The translations under genes and the position numbers were made by a program. Shown here one piece after another: positions 49,201-60,950 of a stretch of 64,000 nt of DNA. The notes under the pieces were generated by a model. It was given only the letters and a program-made list of their open reading frames with translations. It did no database searches and was not told the DNA's origin. The stretch comes from Rachycentron canadum (Eukaryota > Chordata > Actinopteri > Carangiformes > Rachycentridae). The stretch is taken from positions 6,070,656 to 6,134,655 of the forward strand of contig CM076669.1 of NCBI GenBank assembly GCA_038496675.1, in the 5' to 3' direction. How positions within the stretch are numbered: position 1 is the first letter of the stretch; every line of letters begins with the position of its first letter.

Positions 49201-52200
49201 TCAGCTGCTTGTCCTGAGCCTGGTTTACCTTCCAGAGCTCCTCGGCCTGGCTTTTGTAAGACTGCAAGTTGGCTTCGACTGTGGCCATTTTCTGCATTAT
49301 TGCGCTGAGGTTTTGCTCAAGCGTGTTTTGTGTCTGCGTCATGGCTGCAAGCTTCTCCCTTATGGCAGCCACCTCGCTGAGCAGGGCGCAGGTGTCAGGT
49401 TGACAGACCGCCAGGCTGGTCCCAGTCCCCAGGTAGCTGTAATTCCCAGAACACAGGCTGCTGGAAACCAACAACAGCAGAAGGAACATACGCTCCATTT
49501 TCACACTCGTCTTCAGAAAATGTGTGTGGTCCACACGCCTCAGTCCTTATATATACTCCCAGTACCTGGTGTTTTGCAATATTTTGGCACACTGTTTTGA
49601 TTGACACCTTATATAAGATATTCCAAAATATCAGTAGAACAGAAAACTATCAAACCATTATTTATCAAACATGTATTATTATTATCAGGATCAAATTATA
49701 CAAGAGCATTGTATTAAATAGAAGCACATTAGTACTTTGTTGAATCTGCTCTTAGTCACTATACTGTTAAACACAATGGTATCGCACCTCCAACAATAGC
49801 AAGGCTTTGAAAATATTATACAACAGAATAAAAGGGGAGAGCACATATGATAACACAGCCTTATTCTTTAGAGGCTCCGGAATGAAGGTGGTACATATAG
49901 TGATAAAAGACTTATTATGTCAAGACTTTTATTAATTTTAAAATGGTAATGGCATAATTCACTGTGTGTGAGTAAACAATATTGTAAGCAGCGTCCACAT
50001 CTCCGTCCTCCATCCATTTTCCAAATGAGCTGTAACAACCTACAATTTATGTTGACACTGAAAATGTCAAACTCACTGTAGTTTAACTGACAGCTGTGAA
50101 TAAAGAGAGATAAATTGGCCGACAACAGCAGATAGAACTAAGAAAATATTTTCATGCACAGATTGTTTATTGGTCTGTATCTAAGCCTATGACTTATTTT
50201 TCCAGACCCTGGATAAAGTGGTGATGGAGATGAGTACCTGTGATGAGCCCCGTCCCCCCAATGGCCCGTCTCCCATAGCAACAGCATCAGGACAAAGGTG
50301 AGTGTTTTTTGTATTTTGTTTGTTGTTGTTGTCTGTAGGTATGAGCCTGCCATCGAGTGCCTATTCCAGATGGCGTTCTCCTCCTTTTCTACTTCCTCTG
50401 CCTGTTAGCGTTCTCAAAATTTCCATTGCTGCAGTAAACGACAAAACAAACAACAACAAGCTCAGGCTAACAGCCTGGACACTAAACACTACACTTTTAG
50501 AAGCCTTTACTTTGCAGGGAGTCAGCCATTTTAATGACAGTGCTCACCACAACACGTGTAAATGTTCCTCCAAAACAAGTTCCCATCTGACATTGCCGCT
50601 ACATCTTGGACTCAGTCCAAGACTACTGTGATTGATTTAAAGAAATATAATCAAGCCTAGTGTTTATTCCCTATAGCAGAATGATAATGGGTGCAGTCAA
50701 ACTGCCTTCCGGAGCTGGCACAGGCTGTGGAGATAGTTCTGGCTGTATGAGACTAATGTTCTAAATAATCTCAGGTGCATGATTTTCTGCTTTAAATTGG
50801 AGACATGACTGAAAAATATGTGTCTAACGATTTCCCAACTACCTCGACGTATCGATTCATCTTCCTGCAACCCAACTGCATCAATAGGCACTCAGCAAGT
50901 TGTCCTTCACAGGGGACATATGTCGATCTAAAATCGATTTACAAGGTAAATAATTGATTGTATCGATACTAGTATTTACATATTTGTATTTAGGCATGAC
51001 AAATAAAGGGTGAATATATTTGACATTAATTGTTTGTGTTTATATCTATAATTAATTTATCCCTGATTCCCTTTACAAGAAAAACTCGTAGGAATCCTCA
51101 CCTGCACTATCTAGTATGTAGGTCATTATTTCACAGTCACACTGGTTAAATTTTATGGCAAAAAAAGATACTGTATTGATTTCAAGTCATTGTATTGTAT
51201 CATATCATGCTAGATGAGCCAAATATTGTTCTTGAATTATATCCATGAAAAATTATATGTATCGTATTGTTATAAAAACGTGTCGTTACACCCCTGCTGA
51301 AAAAGCTTAATCAGCAGTGACTCTCTTGAAAAGGAATCTGTTGATAACCCAAACCCGTCACAATGCAGATTAGCATGATGTATTACACACACATATTGCT
51401 AAGAACCACTTATCACCTTGTTTACATTATTCTCTCCACCCATATCCACCTGTCCATGTCTCATACAGTGAATATGGCTTTGCCGAAAAGGTGGTAGAGG
51501 GGATGTCCCTTTCCATCAACTCCATAGTGATCAGAATCAGTGCCAAGGCCTTCAATGCCTCCTTTGAGCTCTCCCAGCTGCAGGTCTACAGTGTCAACAC
51601 CAGCTGGAGCATCAGTGACCTGCGATTCACCCGGATCCAGGACCCTCAGAGGGGAGAGGTCAGTATGTTTTGTTCTGTATAAAGACTGTAAGGTTATCAT
51701 GTTGTCTAAATGGTCCAATTTAGCTTTGCATGGTTCCTGCTCTTCTAATTCACTGTCCTCCCAATTTGGTCCAGATCCTGACATTTAAGGAGATAAGCTG
51801 GCAGATGATCCGCATTGAGGCTGACGCTATCCAGAGTGCCGAGCATGAGATGTTGAGCGCCCCCATCCGCCTCATCACCAACCAGTCCAAGATACGAGTC
51901 ACTCTCAAGAGACGGGTCAGAAACAAAAACAAAAAAAGTTTCAGGCATTTTCACTATATGAAATCTGATGGCTCAGACTTGGAAACCCAAACTGCTCTGA
52001 GCAACAGCCTCTTGTCTGTGAACAATAATCCCTCTGTTTGGCCTCACAGGCTGCAGGCTCCGCAGCACCCATTCATCATAGGACTAGTGTTTATTTAAAC
52101 AAAATTGACTTCTAATGTTTGTGTTGAATATTTAGTATAATGCAGTATCAACTGCACAGTGGGCTTTTGTGTGTAGTCTGTTAAAGTAATTAGCCCTATT

Positions 52201-54728
52201 TGAATCTTTAGGCTTTAAAAAACTGCAAAATAAATCTTTTATTGTTGGACAATAATACATTCTCTCCAAATACATTCTCTCCAGATATTCTGTTTGTGTT
52301 TTACCTTGTGTGTTTATAGAGAGTTCAGTACAGTTCCAGTCAATATAGTTAATAGGTACCTCACGCAAAAACAAATATCTTCCATACGTGTCATATAAAT
52401 TAATGGGAGCTCTCACGCTACCTCCATAATCCAACCACCTATACCAGCGGTTCTGTCTGACACAGATTAAGGACTGTAACGTGGTGGCCTCCAAGCTGAT
52501 TCTGATCCTGGATGACCTTCTATGGGTGCTGACTGACTCCCAGCTCAAAGCCATGGTGCAGTATGCCAAGTCTCTCAGCGAGGCCATGGAGAAGTCTGCT
52601 CAGCAGAGGAAGAGCATGGCCACAGAGGACCAGGTACTCTCACTGATTCACACATATGTCTGCACCCACACTGACTTCATCTGCACATCAAGGACAAATT
52701 TCACATTTTCTTCTTCTGTTAATTTCCTTTCCTTTCCTTTTTGTTCCTCCCCCTTTTCCCATTCTTACAATTGCCCACTTTCTCCATCTGTTCATGCCCT
52801 AATTCCACCCTGTGTGGATGAGCTATGTCATGGTCTGATAGTTTGTCCCTGTGTCCATGGAAATCACGTCTGCCCCTCTCTGTATCACTCCCCTGATGCC
52901 GTCTGTGTGTCTCCAACATCATCTCTCACTCCTGCTGTCATCTCTCATTCTGTGTCCTATTTTTTTGCCATTTGAAGACATACATTCATCACCTACACAA
53001 ATTCACACATCCAGGTCCCAGCTGACCTACTGTGCTGGACTCTTCTGTAATTTGGTCTGACATGCCACCTGCTGGTTGGATTGAGTACTGAATTAATTAG
53101 ATGATCATTTGTACTTAACCGCACCTTTGACAGACCTTTACTTGATGTAAAAGCCAAAAAAACATAACATTAAACCATCACCAGCCAAAATATTACAACA
53201 TTAACACTAGATGCAGCAACATGAAAAACACAGACCACAAATGTGAGCATCAACAAGATTATCATCAACACCACAGGCAAAATCATGTTACAAATCATAG
53301 TCTCCTGTTTGTGTCTGTGCCTTTGTGTTCCCCAGGTGTCATCAGCGCCACCCTCAACGCAGCAGGTGCGCACCCAGCAGGCATCCACAGCCGCTGACCA
53401 GACTGCAACGATGGCCAAGCTGTTCAGCGCCTATGATGTATGTGAGACGTCCCACCACCTGCAAATCACACATCTGGACCTGCACATCTGTGATGACATC
53501 CATGCTAAGGACAAAGGTACCACACACACAGATTTACATGTACTAAATGGAGAATTGTACTTTTTTCACATGCAAACATTTAACATGACACTTTGAGGGA
53601 CACAGAATAGGACAGAACTTATTACTTCCTGGGCACAGGGATGTTATTCCACAAAGCGACTAAAATAAAACCACAAACACACTACTGCTCAAGCTCAGAC
53701 CTCAGTTTCAGAGATTTGTTTTTGGAAATATTTAACTAAAAACCTTTGATGTTGACTTTTTTTCCATCCATCCTTCTGTGTGAAGTAATCAACAAGAGGA
53801 TAACAGGTGGAGCCATGCAGCTTTCCTTCAGCTCCATCACTCTGGATTACTACCCTTTCCACAGAGCAGGTATGAATCCATCAATTATGGCCAATACCAC
53901 CTCACCATGAAGTCATTGCTATTTGTTATAACCTAGTCCTTGCATCTCTTAACCTTGCTGTTGTGTGACATCCAATAGTTTCGCAAGAGCAACTAGGCTC
54001 ATAATTCATAACTCCCACTTTGTAGACTCCAAGGATATTACTATTATTTTTTTTCCCCACATCTTTTTATTGACACAAAGTGTGGTCTTATCTTCAGCCT
54101 TTGTGTCTTCACTAAATTCTTGGTTGTTAATTGTCCCCAGGTGAAAGTTGTTTACACTGGATGCACTACAGCGAAGCCACTAAGACGAGGGAGGGTTGGG
54201 CAAGGAACCTTCTTGATGAGTTCAAGTCCAACGTGGAGATGTTAAAGAGTGCAGTTCGAGACCAGCAAGGCCCGCCTCCTGCACATGGCTCCCCACAGCA
54301 TGGTAAACAACACGCATTTAGACATATGACATGATTAGGTGTATTTCAACTAGTTCTGGATGTGCGTTTCTGTTGTGTCTCCTGGCACAAATGCAGCACA
54401 GCACCAGCATTTACATCATACCTGTGGGTTTTCTGTCCTCCAGTGTCCCTTAGGGACGATGTGTATGGGCCTCTAGGAAGTCAGGAGAGAACAGGAACAG
54501 GAGGAGTAGGGCTTAGGGAGGCAGATGGAGAACTCCTAGAGTGGAGCCCACATACACAGCCTCCAGCCCAGTGCTGCTGGTGCCTAGAGCCAGGTACCAC
54601 GGTGTGTGTGCGCACAGTTGGGTGCGGTGATGCACACCTTTTACAAGGCACAGAGGTTTGGATAACTGAATGGTTACTGTTTGTCTCCTTCTTTGTTGTT
54701 CTTTTTTCATTTTTTTTTTTTATGCCTT

Positions 54729-54806
<78 letters not shown>

Positions 54807-57800
54807 CTTCTGTCACTTTCTATTTCTTCAGGTAAGATAAACACCTCCTCCAGCAGTTCTTTCAGTCCACCTCCCCCTCAGACCCCCAAGACCCAGCTCA
54901 TGTCCAGCTCCTTTGTTCTCAGGATGGCTGACTTCAGCATCTACCAGGTCAATACAGACATAGATTGTCTGACAAAGCTTCATATATGCAATCTCTGAGA
55001 CTAATGTATCTCTATTTCGTAACATTGAGTGAATGTTTGTGTGTTTTCTTTGTGTGTTGCAGGTTTCAACAGCAGACCAGCGTCGCTCCAGCCCCAAGAC
55101 CATGATCTCCTGTAATAAGAAGTCTTTGTACCTTCCCCCAGAGATGCCAGCCATCCATGTAGAGTTCACGGAGTACTACTTCCCTGATGGAAAAGACTAC
55201 CCCAGTATGACTTCTACATCTTAACACCCAAGCTACTGTAAAATCAAGAGAGCAGTATCTCAGTTTAGAAACATTAATCTTTATTAGTAGGCCATGAGCT
55301 GTGTAAGTAGCTGTTTTTCTATACTGCCCACTGCTTTGGCAGTGACTCTTTTTCTCACACTCCTTTTGGATCTGTTTAGTACATTCATTCAGCTGTGGGG
55401 AAGTCAGTGAGTGCTGTGTGGCTGAGAGGCCATTGATTTTCTGAATTACACCCAGTGCTGTGTATGAGGGATCACTTCAATTAATTCATATTATGGATTT
55501 CCCAAAGATTCATTCCATTAGGAAACATTATACGAACATTTAGAGGTTTTGTTTTCTGATTGATGAATCTGTCAAGACAGGAATTTTTCGCAAATTTAAA
55601 ATGTATACAACATTGCTCGGAAAGCATTATTCTTCTCTCTACTTATTTAATATCTCATTCATCCCCTCGGCATATGCCTAAAGAATTACTGATGCGATAT
55701 CTCTTCCCCTTCCTCTTCCTCCTCCAGTCCCATGTCCCAACCTGTATGCCCAGCTGAACGCCCTGCAGCTGGTCCTGGATCCTCGCAGCCTGGTGTGGAT
55801 CAACCTTTTCGCCCTTGACCTCAGGCAGAGTCTGGAGCAGTTCATGGAGATCTACAAGCTCAACGACTCACAGAAACCTGACGAGCATGTTGACATCAAG
55901 ATTGATGGGCTCATGCTCAAGGTAAAGAGGTTCACAGACACATGGCCATTCTTCAGGTTTAAGGCGTGGAATGTATTTTCTGTTATTTAATTAATATCTT
56001 GGTTTCTTTTCTTCATCAGCTGGTGATTCCCACTGATCGGGAGGCTTCCTGCCCTCCTGATCTGCCTCGGTCCATCTCAGTGCAGACTTCAGAAATGGTG
56101 GCCACTAACACCCGGCACCCAGCTAACTGCACCCGCTCGCACCTTGAGGCCTTGCTGCAGGCCTTCGAAGAGGAGCCCTTCTTCTCTTCATCTTTCTCAT
56201 CATTCCCTCGCTCCTCCTCTTCCTTACCCCTCCTCCATCCAGTCTTCCAGCGCCATGCTCATGAACAAGACACCAAGCTCCACGACATCTACCGGGGCCT
56301 GGTGGTGCCGATGATGGGCACCAGCGCCCTCAAGATGCCGGCTGCTACTGACTTCTGGGCGTTGCATTTCGCCCAGTTTTGGGTGGACTATGAAGGCACC
56401 CGTGGAGGCAAGGGGCGGCCGCAGCCCTTTGTGGACTCCTTTCCGCTTACTGTATGGGCTTGTCAGCCAGCGAAGGTTGTCCAGCACCAGGAGAAGCTGA
56501 GAGGTGCTGCTGGATCTGGTCTGTCCAGAAGTACGTCAGGAGAGGCTGTTGCACGCCTGCAGAGGAAACGCTTGCTAAAGGAGTATTACAGTACTGATGG
56601 TGCACCAGCATCATCTCACAGCAATGATGCTACATTGCCACCCAGTAACGGACTGCATAAACCCCACTCATTGGACAGCCTGCCTTCCTCCTCTTCTTCA
56701 TCATCATCAAGTAAAAATGCAGATGTTCATGTGTTGGTGCATGTGCAGAAGCATTTAAGTGCTCAGGTATGTTTTTCAGACTTTTTTCAGACATGCAGAA
56801 TAGATGAAGAGAAACTTGGACTTTAATCCCTATAAATTGTGGGTTGTTGCTTTAACTCCCAAAATAAGGGTCTGTGGAATAATGGATCAACATTTGCCTT
56901 TTTATTTGTTCCATGTTCAATTTTACACTTACCATTTATCCAATTTTTGATGAAATGTGAGGGAGTAATGCACGTTACAACTGCAAAGGCAGACAAATAA
57001 ACCAGTTGTTTTGGCTGCAGTTGCTGGCTGATAAACCACATTTTGTCAGCATGAGCTCTGTGGCTCTAGGTGAAGTGAAGAGCAATGTACAAAACATTCA
57101 GACGGCAGGCTCATTTCTAGCTATCCCTGACCTAGGGTCAAATGGCAATGCCAGCAGCTTAAGGTAGTAAACATTATATGCTGTAATTAATTTTCTCAAA
57201 GGCCAAAATGATTATATAAATGATCTACAGTCTAGTTAATGTGCTCTGTGATGTTTCCACTTATAAAACATAACTAGAGACCGTTTGGTGAAGGAAGAAA
57301 CTCACTAATCCCAAGGGGACTGTGTTTTTGCAGCTCAGCAACAAGAAACTGTTGAAAACCAGAAAGATCAGTAGTATTTTTTAGCAGTAGGAGTAGCTGT
57401 AATCTCCCTCCAGTATTCAAAACGTTAACAATTTAATTAAACAGATTTTTTTGTTTATCTCTCAAATGTTGAAAGCTGAGCTAAAATGAATTTAATACTG
57501 GGGGCACTGGGGCCACAACTGTACACATAGTGATTCATCCAGAGCAGGACTGCTGCAGTTTATTCCTGCCTTATTCTATCAAGTCATACATTTATTCACC
57601 ACAGATTGCCCAGTATGTCATTAAAAAGTCACGTTTGTGTGTACAGGTGAGCCATCGGCAGTATGTGTTTCTGATGCATCTTCAGAGGAGCATCAAAGCC
57701 CTACAGCAGACACTGCAGCAGGACCTGGAGGAGATGGGCTCTAAAAGGGAACGCAAGGATCCTTGCCAGTGTCCTGCAGACCACCAGCCCTTCACCGTCT

Positions 57801-60800
57801 GCCTGGGCCTGTTGCTGAAAAGTGCTGAGGTGTCCCTGCTCCTGAAGCCCATACCTCAGCCTGAAGGTTCAGGGTCTCCCCTCGTTTCCGAACTCTCACC
57901 CTCAGAGAGCCGAGGAACTCTGGAGCCTGGGAGTGATGCAGGAGAGGCGGCGGAGAAAGGGGAGAAGGGGAATGAAGGGTGTGGGACTGAAGGAGGGGCA
58001 GCCAAAGGGCCATGCACTGTAGACCAGCTCCTATGTGGTGAAGGCTCAGAGAGCAGAGCCACGCAGGGTCCTGCCCCCCTCATCCCCACCTCAACTACAC
58101 GTCCTGACTCAAATCACAAAAGCTCACTGGAGGATAGGACTAAAGCTAAGAACTCGGGGAGGTGTAGCTCTGAAGAAGGGGGTGAGGCGGTGTTGGATGG
58201 GTTGGCTGTGGGTGACGGAATAGGAGCTGGACCGGACTCTAAAACCCAGACAGGTGACGCTCTGTCTGACCCACTCAGCAGCAAAGACTGTAACGACAAA
58301 GACAAGGCTGCAGCTGCTAAGATGCCTCAGTCAATATCCAGGTATTCAGTTCATAACACAAACATTCACATCACAGTCTCCTTACATAGAATCAAGTCCT
58401 GTACTGGACTGATGTCACTGTTACTGTTACACTGAATCACGAAAGAGAACAGAAACTGATTTAACACTGGTCACCACATCAAACTAAAAGCTTTAATGAT
58501 TACATTGATTGGCTGGTTTATGTCCTTCTCTGGTTGCTTGACAAAAAATAAATGTACGGCAATACTGACAATCAATGAACCATTTAACAACCGCAAAATG
58601 CTAAATGTTTGCTGTATTCAGCTTCACTAAGCTTTTATTATAACTTTTTTTATTTGAAATTTTTCAAAGATGTCATCTCCCAGCATCATTGTTGATCAAA
58701 CAGTCCGAGATAAATTGATTCATTGTTTTGTCTATAAAAGGTACAAAAAGTCATATAGAATAAATAAAAGCAATAATTTAAGTTACAGTGCATGAAACTA
58801 TTAAATATTGTTGCTGTTTAATTTGTCGACTGATACGTTAATTCATCAACTGACTATTTTCACTATTTCACACATTTTATCGACTCAGCGATTTATCAGT
58901 GAAATAAAATAATGAGTAGATTGATAATCAGAATAATAATTACCAGAGTCCTTACAATATCACATCTCATCCATAGGGTCATGTGTTACATATTTTTAGT
59001 CTTTCCCTCAGTCTCACAGGTTGACCTACATGATCACTACCTAATGAATGAGTCTTTCTCTCTGTTAATCTGTCTGTTCCTGAACACAAGAGCTGTGTGT
59101 TCAACCCCTCACGAGACTGTTCCTCAGTTTGACTGTTCTGTCTTCTCACATCATGTTTGTCTGACATTGTGGGCGTTGGCTGCTCTCTAGCTGCCATGTC
59201 TTTCTGTGTATTTTCTCATCCACTGTCTGTCAGCACTATATATTTTGTCGTTTCTCACTCACCTCCTTTTCTGCCTCTTGACCGTTGCTTTGATCCATGC
59301 AAGGTGTGTATGTGTGTGTGTGTTTTCTCTCTACCAAGGAAAGGAAGTTTGTCTGTGGTTTCTGATCTCCTCAGCTCCTCAAACTCCAGCAGATCCACCT
59401 CTCTTTATTCCATGTCCAACATGTAAGGCACTGGATCTGTGACTAGCTGTGCTAATGACTGTGTGTACGGGTGCATACGTTCTGTATGTGTATGTGTGTC
59501 CTTGTTCTTGTGATCCTTGGATGAATACAAATCGGTGCAAATGTGTCTATGTGAATCCCCTGTGGGCATGCATTTGCATGTGTGCATGACACGCTGGTAT
59601 GTGTCCGTGCTCTGTATGTACGTATTGAATGAGCTGGTGTTTGGTGTCTACCTGATGACTCCTGGTTAAGGAAGAGATGAAACTGGAAGCTCTCTTTGTG
59701 TCGACATTTCTTTTTCTCAGCCTTGTGTTCCCAGTCTTTTGGGAGCCACTTTGATTTTATCTGTCGTGATTTTTCTTTAGATCGTGTCTGCCGCTCGGGA
59801 GGATAGTACACTTGGTTCTTACATGACCTTAAACAACACCACACAAAGGAATGGAGCGATATTTAATTCATGACTTGTTGAGTCAGCTCAGTCAGCTTCA
59901 TGGTCTCAGCTCAGTGTCAGCATAAGAACAAAAACCCTGTCAAATGAGAAAAGCAGTGGGCCTGTTTTTGTCTTTTTATTTTCTAGTCTCTGTAAATTGA
60001 TCAGTGTCTGTTAAATCAGTCAGTTAAAATCAATAGCATGCATGGCTGTTGTTTCTCAAGCAGATATGTCAGAAATAAAATGATGCAGAAATTGTTTTTG
60101 CTTATGCTACTTCTTGTGTGTTGTAGTGGTCGTTTGATGCGGGATCGCTCCCAGTCCAGTTTCTCAGTGTCCTATAAGAACATGAAGAAGAGTCCGTCCC
60201 TGCAGTCCTTGGACAACATCTCCATCGACAGCTACCTGATGGAGGATGGAGACACCTATAGTCTGCTGGAGAGAGGTGGAGCAAACAAACACACACATAA
60301 TAATTTTAATTTATTTAGGGTTCAATGACTAAGTGTCCCCCAGTGTATCATAAACAAGAAATGATCATGACAGTACTTGCAGGCAGCTGTTTTGACCAGA
60401 AGGTGGCAGCATTGTGCTAATAGTATCCAAGCTTGTTTTGCTGAAGTGAGACAAAATATAAAAGGCAGGGTATTAAATGTGCATACTTGAGAGTCATGTA
60501 TTTTATGTTTTTTATGAATAGATGACGTGTCCATCTCAGGCTTCAAGGATGCCATCAGTGAACAGAGCGCTACGGAGAGCGCCACAGAGGCTGCGATTGG
60601 TCAGGAGCAGGAGGGAGGTGTGTCCCCTGACACTGTTAGCGCAACGTCCCAGAGCATCGACGAGCCCACGAAAGACATAGTAAGATATGACAACCATTGA
60701 AAAGTCATTCATACCCATTTAGATTGCTCTGGATCCATCTGACATACTATGATGATAACCTGTTGAACTTTTGTATGTGCCATCAAATTTAAATCCACTG

Positions 60801-60883
60801 AGGAGGAAATTAAGAAGAGAAATCATGTGACATACATGTAAAATGTGTACGCTGCTGATTCTGTTGACTATAATTTTTCTGTT

Positions 60884-60950
<67 letters not shown>

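Noticed and set aside
49499..49534. Twelve-residue extension of the C1q protein
   Set aside because: It begins at a non-ATG codon, would lie before the transcript start set by the TATA box, and would bury the signal peptide.
54362..54998. Long Leu-Ser and Arg-Glu open frames on both strands
   Set aside because: They are translations of the CT microsatellite; only the bltp3b exons at 54444-54593 and 54832-54947 are credible here.
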